Positions 10,228-20,711 of a stretch of 64,000 nucleotides of DNA are shown here, piece after piece. A program made the position numbers and the translations under genes. Below the pieces are notes generated by a model. The model was given only the letters and a program-made list of their open reading frames with translations, did no database searches and was not told the DNA's origin. The DNA comes from Loripinus fragilis (Eukaryota; Mollusca; Bivalvia; Lucinida; Lucinidae). How positions within the stretch are numbered: position 1 is the stretch's first letter; the number at the start of each line of letters is the position of its first letter. Location of the stretch: assembly GCA_964019695.1 (NCBI GenBank), contig OZ026517.1, forward strand, positions 76,983,252-77,047,251. Reading direction: 5' to 3'.

Positions 10228-11469
10228 TAATCGTGCCGATTTGAGGTTTTATGCCGATTTTTTTGGACCAGCTATCATGATTTAGCGACTGTAGCTTACG
10301 TGTGGTAAGTTAATTGTGTATTCTCTTGTTTTTATCCCCATTTAACCTTGTATAACGAAATCCTCCGTGCTGTGTTTTGAGTTTGCATTCAACCCAGCTT
10401 ATTAAATCAGGCGTTATTGTCAAAGAAAACGCAGGTTACTGTCAATCCTTTTCATCAAGAGTCCGTAAATGAATAGTTTTGCCCTCCACCAAAGGATTAT
10501 TATGAGATCTTTACAAATTATGCTTAAAAATGTTTAAAATGGTGTCAACTGACGATAAAAATACTATACCAACAACTGCGCTCACACTGCACCACTAACT
10601 TGGATGCATGATGAAGTTACTGTACCGCTAACTGGATGAAGCTAAATCTGATTTCATGCTCATACAGTTATAAATTCCATCTTTATAATCTCAAGACGCA
10701 TTCCAGTGTTTTCATTGATTTAGAAAATAAAATAACAGGCCCATGTACATCATTTAGCTCTCACAAACGAATTAAAAGCTTTCATCTAATTATAATTTCA
10801 AGAGAGTTTATTATTTTCATGCATCTAAGTAGCGATGATTGAGACAAGCCTTCCATTCCCACAGTCTTGCCAATGATATTCATCTTTTACACTCACAAGT
10901 AAAGTTTGTTTTGGTGCTTGAGGTATCAATTAACAAATCAGTCATGTCTGAACGATTTCCTGTCTTCCCCTGTTGAACCAATACTTATTAGTGGATAAAG
11001 CCTTTGCTGAAGGACACATAATCACAAAGGAAGGGTGTATATTAGACAAAGGCTGCCAACCCCTGAAGATAGCTACAGATTTACACTCAAATAATGCATT
11101 TACATATATGTGATAGTGTCAAAATCTCATGAGCTGGCCTGTTCTTTGATGATACCCATTGGTGATTAATTTCATGAAACAAATTAAGAATTGTATGATG
11201 ATATTGTTTGCTGATACAGAATATTAAATACCGTTCGGACAGCTGTAGAGTGTCTTTCTAATCCCAACCGCAATTTGGAGAGTGGATTATGAAAATGGAC
11301 ATCATGTGCCCATCTATCTATTAAGTCATCCACCCATTTGTCAATAACATGTCCTTGTCCTTTCCAGCTCTCCTGAACTATTTGAAAGATCTTTATCAAA
11401 CTTGGTGAAATGTTGATCCTACTAAAATGGTATGCAAAACCAATAGCATAACTATGCAGGCTCAAGGTC
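10228..11469. other. non-coding interior of the 8.43-kb element, left part
   Basis: No gene or repeat family recognised. Short frames near 10636-10842 (+) and 11184-11465 (-) lack any domain or typical codon bias. This stretch borders the foldback element at 11470. Confidence 0.5.
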
Positions 11470-12512
11470 TATGGGGCGCCATTTTAGTATTTATTCCTTA
11501 TTCATGGATATCCATAATTCATTTATGGGTATCCATAATTCATTTATGGATATCCCAAAATCATTTATGGATATCCATAATTCATTTATGGATATCCATA
11601 AATAATTATGGATATCCATAAATCATCTATGGATATCCATAATTCATCTAAGGATATCCAAAAATCATTTATGGATATCCAAGAATCATTTATGGATATC
11701 CTAAATTCATTTTAGGATATCCTAAATTCATTTTAGGATATCCAAAAATCATTTACGGATATCCAAAAATGAATTAGGGATATCCTAAAATTAAATTGTA
11801 TTTATGGCTATCCATAATTCATTTTTGGATATCCATACATCGATTATGGATATCCAATATTCAACTGATTAATGGATATCCAAAAATGATTTATGGATAT
11901 CCAAAAAATGATTTATGGATATCCAAAATGATTTAAGGATATCCAAAATTCATTTATGGATATCCTTAAATGAATTATGGATATCCATAAATGAATATCC
12001 ATAATTCTATAATGGATATCCAAAAATCATTAATGGATATCCATAATTCATTTATGGATATCCATAAATAATAATGAATATCCATAAATCATTTGTGGAT
12101 ATCCATAAATCATTTTTGATATCCCTAAATCATTTTTGGATATCCATTAATCAGTTGAATATTGGATATAAATCATTTATGGATATCCTTAATTCATTTA
12201 AGGATATCCAAAAATTCATTTTAGGATATCCATGAATGAAATATGGATATCCTAAAATCAGTTTGTATTTATGGATATCCATAATTCATTTTTGGATATC
12301 CATAAATCGATTTATGGCTATCCAATATTCAACTGATTTATGGATATCAAAAAAATGATTTATATATATCCCAAAATGATTTATGGATATCCAAAAATGA
12401 TTTATGGATATCCAAAAATGATTTATGGATATCCAAAATTTATTTATGGATATCCTTAAATCAATTTTGGATATCCATAAATAAGGAATAAATACTGAAA
12501 GGGCACCCCATA
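11470..12512. mobile_element. foldback element made of GGATATCC palindromes
   Basis: The ends are inverted repeats (TATGGGGCGCC...AGTATTTATTCCTTATT on the left, its near-complement AATAAGGAATAAATACT...GGCACCCCATA on the right). They are flanked by AAGGTC at 11464-11469 and 12513-12518, a likely 6-bp target duplication. The 1-kb interior is about 45 copies of a roughly 21-bp unit, TTTATGGATATCCATAAT, itself a palindrome around the EcoRV site. A CGAT...CCAATATTCAACTGATT block occurs at about 11848, inverted at about 12140, and again at about 12305, so the interior is also partly folded back. There is no coding capacity. Confidence 0.7.
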
Positions 12513-13199
12513 AAGGTCAAGGTCACAATCATAAGTCAATGGAGGCTGCTATTTATAAAATTTTAATTAACTTCCTATAATTTTTTAAATCCAATAAAAT
12601 TCCTAGTTTCATCACAAAAGGTACATTTTTTGTGTCGCCTGCAAATCATGGTGGTCACATATGGATCATGTCTAGGTCGTCATCGTCGCCTTCTGAGTTG
12701 TCCACGTTGTAACACTTTTGGTTTCTGATCGATAACTTTTGAAGGGATCCATCAATTCCATTCAAACTTTACAGAAATGTCAACCATCATTAAATACAGA
12801 TCAAGTTTGAAAGGTTGATAATCCGCAAAATTTTGACTTAGTTATGACCCAATTTATACTTAGATTGTGCCTAAATTGTGGGTTTTGATCAAAAAACTTT
12901 TGAAGGGATGCAACTATTTCATTCAATTTTTACTGAAGGCTAAAGCATCATAGAATACAGGTCAAGTTCGAATTTGGAGATCAATCACAATTTGTTTACT
13001 GATTTATGGCCCTGTTTTGACTTAGGTTTAGGCAAATGCCAAAGCTATATTGTTTTTTTTTGTGGAATAAAATTCACATTTCTCCAAAACTATTATATCT
13101 GACAACTTCCCACTATAGGCCATGGTTACCCAGTGCCTGTAGATAAACATGACAGTGATTAAAAATTTACCCCACCCCTAGACCCCTTAGGTGGGGTCA
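12513..13199. repeat. degenerate ~165-bp tandem repeat
   Basis: Two copies align (about 12720-12885 and 12886-13045), sharing TGATC-x-A-x-AACTTTTGAAGGGAT, CATTCAA, TACAG-TCAAGTT and similar blocks. The remainder is simple non-coding sequence. Confidence 0.55.
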
Positions 13200-13780
13200 A
13201 ATGTAAAATATTTAAATTTTACAATAACTCAGTCAGTTGTCAACATATTTTACTGAATTGTCGCATGCAGACAGAGGTAAAATAATTATGAAACATATCA
13301 AATGTGGTTTTAGATCAAAGGCATCGATCGGATCCCCTGGGTGGACTTAGGTGGTGGGGTCTAAAGCTCAAAATTCAACTTCTTCAGAATGTGGTCATGT
13401 TGCATATCAAATTAAAAGGAATCACACATGCAGCAACATAATAGGGAATATTTTGCAAGCAGACCCCCCCCCCCCCCCCCCGCCAACACTGGGGGTCTAA
13501 GTGTCAAAATACAACTTTTTCAAAACATAAACATATTGCATATTAAATTTAAGTATATCACCAATGCAGCAAAATGGTAGCAAATATTTTGCCGGCAGAC
13601 CGCACCCCCACCCAACCCTTGGGGTCAATAGGTCAAAATTCAACTTGTTCAGAACATGGTCCTGTTGCATATCAAATTAAAGAAGAATCACAAATGCAGC
13701 AACATGGTAGGAAATATTTTGCCAGCAGACTCCCCCTGCCAACACTGGGGTTGAAATGTCAAAATTTATGTCAAGAGGTA
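13200..13780. repeat. ~127-bp tandem repeat with G/C-rich spacer
   Basis: Copies begin at the CAAAATTCAAC-like block near 13377, 13507, 13634 and (partial) 13758, spaced 124-130 bp. Each has GCATATCAAATTAAA, ATGCAGCAACATGGTAG and AATATTTTGCCAGCAGAC. An 18-C run (13464-13481) lies in one copy. A weaker copy lies before 13377. The short open frames across it follow the repeat period. Confidence 0.8.
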
Positions 13781-14578
13781 TAATATAATATAATATAATA
13801 ATATAATCAGACTGACCGGTCGTGGCCTGTTAGTTAAAATGCTCATAACTCTTGAACCATTTGGAATCAAAAACTTTGAAAACTGCCGGAAAACACAAAG
13901 TATATGTTAGATTGAAAACAAATGTAAATCGCAATACATTTTAATCAATAACAATTATTTATTCAAAGACTTTCACACAACTCGCAGATGGGCACTATAA
14001 CCACTGTGTGAGTCCGTTTGCTCGTCCAATTTGTGTTCCACATATTCCGTCAGGTACCTAACAGTGATTATTTTACTTTCACCATGGGCCGTGCACATTA
14101 CAGGCAGTTGATTACACATGCAATTCGACTGAATTCGGTTCCGCGGTTTAGGAGCATAACACATATGGACAAATGGACAGACATACACACGTTTTACCCA
14201 GGTGACACGAATCGTGAAGGGACCACAAATAATGTGTACATACACACCATGCTGTTTAAGCTAGTAACTGAAAACTGTGCAGGATCTATGTAGGGAACTA
14301 CTAGACATTGTTACATACTAAACATATAAGCTGAAGGTCTCCTGGTTTCAGAAGAAATTTTAAAGTTTTTTTCATTACACGTCTATGGAAAAGCTTGATC
14401 CCCAAGGCGGGGCCAGTTTGCACCCCTCGGACTTGAGTGGCTTCATTTATGAAGAGGGCCACCAGACATTGCTACATTAGTAATATAAAAGCTTTGGGCC
14501 GTATAGTTTCATAGAATATAAGTGTACGGAGCTAAATAATGCCATGGCAACCACAGTTCATTATTCAATCAGCCAATT
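13781..14578. other. non-coding; short AT microsatellite and weak duplication
   Basis: TATAA repeats at 13780-13806. An ACATTG(C/T)TACAT...ATATAA...GGT/GTATAGTTTC-like block recurs near 14305 and 14470, indicating an old roughly 165-bp duplication. Opposed small frames at 13973-14293 have no recognisable domain. Confidence 0.4.
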
Positions 14579-14644
14579 TAAAGCATCTTCGGGCAAATGA
14601 GAAAGACGTAGTCTTTTTCATTTTATTTGCCTGAAGATGCTTTA
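14579..14644 (+). ncRNA. short hairpin with near-perfect 30-bp stem
   Basis: TAAAGCATCTTCGGGCAA (14579-14596) pairs with the complementary TTGCCTGAAGATGCTTTA with one G-U. After a 5-base bulge on the 3' side, ATGAGAAAGAC pairs with GTCTTTTTCAT, with another G-U, around a GTA loop. Outer AGCCAATTT and AAATTGGC (14655-14675) also complement. Both wobbles pair only in plus-strand RNA. It could be a hairpin small-RNA source or a tiny foldback element. Confidence 0.35.
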
Positions 14645-14944
14645 CATGAAATTTTGATAAAATTGGCCCCATATACGTTATGCTACTTTGACAGTGTGGA
14701 CGGACGACGACGCTGCACCATTGGCATACTAATGCCTGATCTGAGCTCATTTATAAACAGACAGTTAAAAAGCGATTTTAGATAGGGAGATAAAATTAAT
14801 CTTAAACTGTGGAATGAATGTTATATTCGTCATACAGTTTATGATAACTGACTTCATGTATATTAAAGCCGAACATGAAAAAATATATATCAATGCCCTT
14901 GCGCATGAGCATTGCTAGTCTCATAGGCATTTTAGTGGGCCTTA

Positions 14945-15062
14945 AAGTGCTTTCGGTAGCGAGTCAGACTGTCTTACTACATATCCTGGGGTCGTGATGG
15001 TCCCATATTTTCCTGCAGATTGATCATGAAGTAATTTCCGCTGCTCAGTTACAAACTTTTTA
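14945..15062 (+). mobile_element. SINE fragment
   Basis: GGTCCCATATTTTCCTGCAGATTGATCATGAAGTAATTTCCG matches in pieces the body of the tRNA-derived SINE at 40577-40860 (shared TCCCATA, AGATTGATCATGAA). The upstream TACTACATATCCTGGGGTCGTGATGG is a decayed tRNA-related head. The 3' part is missing. Confidence 0.5.
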
Positions 15063-15064
15063 AA

Positions 15065-16405
15065 ATATGACATTTTTCAAAATGTCAAAATACGATATTC
15101 GGCCCGATTTTGAATGTCAAAATAGGATTTTGAATGTCAAAGTACGATATTCTGCCTCAGTTCGAATGCCAAATATGATTTTGAATGTCAAAATTCGATA
15201 TTCGGCTCATTTTCGAATTTCAAAATAGGATTTTGAATGTCGTAATGCGACTTCGGCCCAATTTCGAATGCCAAAATAGGATTTTGAATGTCAAAATACG
15301 ATATTCGGCAGCAGTTCGAATGACAAAGTAGAATTTTGAAAGTCAAAATATGATATATTCGGCCCGATTTCACATGTAAAAATAGGATTTTTAATGTCAA
15401 AATACGATATTCAGATCGATTTCGAATGTCAGAATAGGATTTTGAATGTCAAAATACGGTATTCGGCCCCATTTTTGAATGTCAAAATTTGATTTTTATG
15501 TCATAATACGATATTCGGTCCCATTTTGAATGTCAAAATAGGATTTTGCATGTGAAAATACGATATTCGGCCCCAGTTTGAAGGTCAAAATACGATATTC
15601 GGCCCCAGTTCCAATGTCAAAATAGGATTTCGAATGTCAAAATACGATATTCGCCCAGATTTCGAATGTCAAAATAGGGTTTTGAATGTCGAAATACAAC
15701 ATTCGGCCCAGTTCCAAGGTCAAAATAGGATTTAGAATGCCAAATACGATATTCCGCTCGATTTCGAATGTGGAAATAGGATTTTGAATGTCAAATTACG
15801 ATATTCGGCCCAAGTTCGAATGTCAAAAAAGGATTATGAATGTTACAATACGATATTCAGCCTCAATTCGAATGTGAAAATAGGATTTTGAAAGGAATGT
15901 CAAAATGCGATATACGGCCCCTTTTCCAATGTCAAAATAGGATTTTGAATGTTGAAATACGATATTCAACCTCAATTCGAATGTCAAAATAGGATTTTGA
16001 ATGCCAACTGCGATATTCGGCCCCAGTTCAAATGTCAAATTGGATTTTGAATGTCAAAATTCAATATTCAGCCGTATTTCGAATGTCAAAATAGGATTTT
16101 TTATGTCAAAATTCGATATTCGGCCCCAGTTCGAATGTCGAAATGGGATTTTGAATGTCAAAATATGTATTTGGCCAGTTTTGAATGCCAAAATAGGATT
16201 TCCAATGTCAAACGCGATATTCAGTCTCAGCTCGAATGTCAAAATAGGATTTTGAATGTCAAAATACGATTTTCGGCCCGATTTTGAATATCAAAATTCG
16301 ATATTCGGCCCCAGTTTGAATGTAAAAATAGGATTTTGAATGTAAAAATAGTATATTCGACCTCAGTTTGAATGTCAAAATACGATACTGGGCCCGATTT
16401 TGAAT
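15065..16405. repeat. ~52-bp satellite (GAATGTCAAAATACGATATTCGG type)
   Basis: About 26 degenerate monomers. Each combines GAATGTCAAAATACGATATT + CGGCCC and a related half unit TTCGAATGTCAAAATAGGAT, so the 52-bp unit itself seems to be a duplicated ~26-mer. The short open frames across it are by-products of the repeat. Confidence 0.9.
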
Positions 16406-16565
16406 GTCAAAAAAATGAAAAACGAAAAGAGAAAACGAAAAGTGGATACAAAAGGTGAAAGACCAAAAGTGAAAAATGAATAACGAAATCGAATAACGAA
16501 AAGCGAAAAACGAATAACGAAAAAAGATAAATGAAAAACAAAAAGCGAAAAAAGAAAAACAAACC
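16406..16565. repeat. purine-rich degenerate minisatellite
   Basis: Strongly strand-asymmetric A/G sequence built from AACGAAAA- and GAAAAACGAA-like words, directly after the 52-bp satellite. The Phe/Ser-rich reading frames on the minus strand are an artefact. Confidence 0.7.
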
Positions 16566-17633
16566 AATTTTACTTTGCTCTCCAATATTGAGTTTGGCCA
16601 ATTTAGCTTGATACAAATTATGCACTCCCCAAAAGTGATACGTGCTTGAAAGTATTGTTAGTATTACATGCGCAAAATGATAATATTTGCTAGTAAATGT
16701 ATTAAAAATGCATAGCAATATTTTAAGACATTTATTTGTATGACTTTACAACGAAGTTGTTTGAAGTTTAATAAAGTCTCAAATCCGCCGTTGTTACAGG
16801 CTCATGATAATAACCGCCTTCGTGTATGCTTATACCACGACCTCTAAGTAATGACCCAAATTCGAATTCAAATTTATTTATTCACTCAGGTTAGTAAACT
16901 AACAACATGAGGCGCTGGTACATATATAAAGCATAACTTATGGCGGCTAATCTGCAGTGTAGAAAAGGGAGCGCATACGTATGACATGTAGGTCATACAA
17001 GGGTAACATGTAGTTTTGTTTTGGCGAAAGATGGTAGCATCCACCGGGCTCCAATCTGGGATATGATGCCGGGAGGGTACCACCATCGTCCGGGCAATGG
17101 CTTGATACTTGGGTTTAAATTTAGTGGGCATTCAAAGAAATTTGTTTTATTTATATATTTATTTTTGTTTTACGAGGTTCATGGATTTAACAATATGCGC
17201 GGCTCTTACTTTTCTCAATTCGATTTGCCCTTTATATACTTATTGTTAAACAAACAATTTAAAGAGAAATGTGTGTACACGGCTGTCCATCACTGGCACG
17301 AATGCCAAATGAGTGTACCGTGCGTGTCCGAGTATGATAAACTCATAGCCGCCAACGAGCCGGATTTTTAGACCAACTCCATAGCAGCTATGGGTTTACT
17401 GAACTCCCTCCTCCGATCATTACGCCACGCCACGCACCTCACCCTGCAGGGAATGCCAGCGATGGGCTGCCGTGTTACAGTTATCGGATCATCGAATCGT
17501 GTCATTTTGTCTACACACAGGTCACGCCACGAGGAGTGGCCGGTTTTTGTTTTGAGGAAAATTTGTGCCAAGTAAATCTGGTTGAATATATTATTAAATC
17601 AACACAATTATACCGATAATAACGATGTTTCAG
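16566..17633. other. non-repetitive segment inside the 8.43-kb element
   Basis: 17270-17570 is more G/C-rich than its neighbours and open on both strands. A 116-aa plus-strand frame at 17021-17371 ends in a His/Cys-containing segment (HHWHECQMSVPC). No family recognised. This might be a captured or decayed gene. Confidence 0.3.
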
Positions 17634-17692
17634 TGGACTTTGCGTCCCTCGGGTCCCCCGTGAGACGTCCCAAACGTCAGGCTTTGTCCTCA
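17634..17692 (+). other. possible short exon
   Basis: A 59-base segment bounded by a pyrimidine/AT tract plus CAG on the left (17631-17633) and GTATGT on the right (17693). It encodes DFASLGSPVRRPKRQALSS in one frame. It is G/C-richer than the flanks. No protein family recognised, and the splice signals alone are weak proof. Confidence 0.2.
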
Positions 17693-17817
17693 GTATGTAA
17701 CGTCTCTCAGGCCATGACTAACGTTAATTCATGTAAAGAAATGTTTAATCCCTATATTAGTGTATATTATCACGTATACCTATGTAACAATGTTTGGAAT
17801 AACACTTAGGTCATTAC

Positions 17818-17911
17818 CTTGAAAATCAGAGTCTGGATGGCCAGAGCCACAGGCGAAGGCTATGTCAAACTGGCTGTCCAGAATTTCTCCCTCTGGTAGT
17901 CCATAAACCAT
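17818..17911 (-). CDS. possible first coding exon, unknown protein
   Basis: On the minus strand an ATG at 17911 opens about 31 codons (MVYGLPEGEILDSQFD, then IAFACGSGHPDSDFQ) and ends in CAAG followed by GTAATGA, a usable splice donor. An in-frame TGA lies just upstream of the ATG. The composition is protein-like, with acidic residues and Gly/Pro turns, unlike the surrounding AT-rich DNA. I do not recognise the protein or its next exon. It sits inside the 8.43-kb TIR element, so it could be captured host sequence. Confidence 0.3.
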
Positions 17912-18464
17912 GATAGTGCAGTCAATTCAATTAATATTGCTTAAAAAAAAGATGCATGCTTTCTGTCAAAAATATTTTAGAACATATACAAACCATTTAC
18001 GAAGGACTAAACATTTTGTTCGTGACTTTTAGTCGTTTTAAAATAGTCTGTCAATCGAGTTAGTGGTATAGTTACGCACAAGTTAGTGGTATAGCGATTG
18101 GCTCAGATGTCTGAGTTGGTGGTATAGCTGCAATTGTGAGAGGCCATCTATTTAGGTTGATTTTTTTCACAGATCTAAAAAACTTTAACAATTAGAACCA
18201 TACAATCATGTAAACATGTGACTACCTATTACATCAAAACAATGCAAACTGACATTTAAGTTCATTTTCAGGACAAAACGGCACTATTTCCAAGCAGGTT
18301 CGATATATAAAAAGCGAAATGCGTAGGAGTAAACCGCTAAAATTATGGAATCAAACGTAAGAATTTAGTAAAACAAACATTACTTACCTTGTTCGATTGT
18401 GTCCTATCTGTAACCGTAACAATGGAAATCGATACGTGTACAGCGCTATAAATACACGAATTTT
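17912..18464. other. non-coding interior, right part of the 8.43-kb element
   Basis: Contains three copies of (G)TTAGTGGTATAG or GTTGGTGGTATAG at 18058-18131, about 26-45 bp apart, resembling the D-arm/A-box region of a tRNA but without a B box. Otherwise nothing recognised. Confidence 0.35.
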
Positions 18465-18561
18465 CCGACTACTGGTTACGCACGAGCGCTGAAATTCATG
18501 TTTATACGGCCTGAGCTAGGAGGAAAAGGTACAGGATGTTTATTTCAGTTTACATACTGTG
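18465..18561 (-). repeat. right terminal inverted repeat of the 8.43-kb element
   Basis: Reverse complement of 10132-10227 with about one mismatch and one indel. It ends CATACTGTG, followed by the ATATT duplication. Confidence 0.85.
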
Positions 18562-19585
18562 ATATTCGTCTAAGAGTATCAAATATAGTTTAGGCTTAGG
18601 AGTTACTGTGACCTTGATTTCTTTAGAAAAATATCGTAAAAATAGGCTGTCCAGTGTTGTCATATAAACTAAATCCAAGTTATAATCGGTCACCTTACAT
18701 TTTACGCTAGTTCAGAAAGTGAAACATAGGGTATACAAAATTCATTTTTTTAAGTGAAGCAATTCTTTGCCGAGACTCTGCAAGTTATTTCATTCAAAAA
18801 TGACGTGTACTTCTTGTACGGGCGAAGTTAGAGAAAAGATACCCCCATTTCAAAAAAAATGGTTATGTGTAGAGGCTTCCTTTAAGGCTGGTTCGCATCA
18901 GTCGTGCGACTGTTTATCTGTACGATTTTGTAGGTGCTGATCGTAGACACGTTTGTATTTATACAGTCAGGTCCGATTATATTGTAGGCAGTGCAAGGCA
19001 GCAGTACGATGTTTGTACGGCTATCTCACAGGTCACACGATGTTCAAAGTTTGTCCGCAGGGAATGAAAGCCGCGGGTTTTGCACGACAGCCGCAAGTCA
19101 GTCGTGATGTGGCGGCACAAAATTGCAAGACTGCCTCAAAGCAGTTGCACAGAAATCGCGACACATTCTCACATCTCGCCTGTCATACAAATATCTTAAT
19201 ATGTTGGTACGTTCACCGTACGTTTCGTCGTAAATTTTAAAGTGCTTTCTTTCAAAACATAATGTTTTGGGTGCTGAAAAGAACCGTCTCATTAATACGG
19301 TTTTCAGTACTCACAATATATGTTGTTGTGGATGTGCAGGATAACCGTTTCATTGAGACGATTTATTTTAGTACCAATAACACATTTAGGTTGAGAAAGA
19401 AGAAAATTAATTTTTGATTTCGCACTCTAGAGGCCTGTAAAAAGACAAGCAATGACCAGGAACTGTCACAAAACAAAAACCAAATCTTGCCAAAAAATCT
19501 AAATTTGAACAGATCTGAGTGAACAGCTGTTCATTATATTAAAACACCTGTGCATATACTGCATTTTGCACCAATTGTGAGGTTC
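18562..19585. other. non-coding; one block shared with 59.2-59.4 kb
   Basis: 18765-18870 (GAGACTCTGCAAGTTAT, CATTTCAAAAA) resembles 59300-59400 inside the TA-flanked element at 59203. This is probably a remnant of the same MITE family. The rest, including an open frame at 18953-19240, has no recognised content. Confidence 0.4.
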
Positions 19586-19800
19586 TGTGTTTGTTCCATG
19601 TTTTGTTGCTCATTGATTTGTGTCCTTTCTAGTTTTGCAAATCATGTCGATGGGGAAGAGGGAGCTGGTTGCTTTACTTTTTTTTGTCTTCATGGTGTCT
19701 TGTGATGATTATTGTTATGTGGCGCTCCCTCACGGTGCTGTAGATTCATCTGCAGTTAGTGATTGTGGTATTTCCTGATCATGCTCAGTTGCTTTTTTGT
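19586..19800 (+). mobile_element. diverged Naiad 3' end
   Basis: Aligns with the 3' untranslated end of the Naiad copies (for example 44415-44630): shared TTCTATGTTTTGTTG-like start, GATGGGGAAGAG-GAGCTGGTTGC, TCTTC-TGGTGTCT, GTGATTGTGGTATTTCCTGATCAT. It is more diverged than the copies in the 29-56 kb block, so older, and lies outside the satellite. Confidence 0.75.
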
Positions 19801-20194
19801 ATAAACTCGGGTCCAACCAACAGCTAAGTATTATGTAGAGACGGGGCCATTCACCTCAGTTGCATATGCGAAAAACCCTAACGCTCATTTTGACGTATCC
19901 AGTAGGGCTACAGGTCTAAACTACTTCGGACATGAGTTTGAATCTACATCTATACATTAAATTAATGCGAGCAGCGAAGGTTCTGACGAGCCTGTGCATT
20001 AGCGCAGACTTGTCTGATCCTTCATTACACGACGATCCGATAAGTACCGTAATCTCATGTGCTGGCTCGTTAAAAGATGCTATGAATAAAGGTTCCCGTA
20101 TGGCAAGGTCGTAAGGGAAAAAGTCGCACACGGCCATTTTTGAAATAGCTATTCGTATCCTACAATGCTAATTTAACCCAACAGATATTTTTCT
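19801..20194. other. no recognised content
   Basis: Short opposed frames only; nothing supported. Confidence 0.5.
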
Positions 20195-20430
20195 GTATCG
20201 AATGCATGTTTTTATAGACAATAAATATTTTTAGACAATCAGTATTTTTATAAACCATAAATATTTTTACACAACAAATATAATTTAGTCCACAAATATA
20301 TTTTTTTAATTCATAAATATTTTTACACAAATATTTTTACACAATAAATATTTTTATAAACCATAAATAAACATTTGTGTCCATAAAAAATATTTTTACA
20401 CAATATTTTATTTTTTACTCAATCAATTTT
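20195..20430. repeat. AT-rich ~20-bp minisatellite
   Basis: Degenerate copies of ACAATAAATATTTTTAC and ACCATAAATATTTTTA. Confidence 0.8.
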
Positions 20431-20711
20431 TTTAAATATATTACCAGATACAATATTGCCACGGTTCACATGCCATACTAGAAACTCTTGTTTTTAAGTG
20501 TGTGTCTTTGTTTTTGTTCTCCTCTTTGCGTCTGCGATTGTGGCATCTCCTTGCCAGACTCACTTGCTGTTTGGCATAAATTGCAACTAGAAACCTCAAC
20601 ATAAGTTAAGAATGACAAGATAATTTGACAGCAGGGAATAAAAACAAGTAGCCAAATGGGCAACGATCGCTCACCTGGGAGCCAGCATAATTTTGGAGAC
20701 ACCATAATTTA

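Larger units (their letters stand above)
10132..18561. mobile_element. 8.43-kb element with 97-bp terminal inverted repeats
   Basis: The outer ends are CACAGTATGTAAACT inverted repeats of 96-97 bp (10132-10227 and 18465-18561) that differ by about one substitution and one indel. Both are directly flanked by ATATT (10127-10131 and 18562-18566), a 5-bp target duplication. The interior carries satellites, a 1-kb foldback element, a SINE fragment and possible short exons, but no recognisable transposase. It could be a non-autonomous DNA transposon that grew by internal insertions and array expansion, or two related solo elements in inverted orientation; the matching flanks favour the first. High TIR identity suggests fairly recent movement. 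Confidence 0.6.

Noticed and set aside
11500..12480. GGATATCC repeats considered as a CRISPR array
   Set aside because: Units are palindromic and contiguous with no unique spacers; the genome is eukaryotic.
14018..14293. Opposed 90-codon frames on both strands
   Set aside because: No domain and no sign of which strand is coding; consistent with chance open frames.
17021..17371. 116-codon plus-strand frame with His/Cys-containing end
   Set aside because: No family recognised, with a hydrophobic low-complexity middle. Kept only as a remark in the segment entry.
18058..18131. Three GTTAGTGGTATAG-like words suggesting tRNA genes
   Set aside because: They resemble a D arm, but no anticodon arm, B box or cloverleaf follows.
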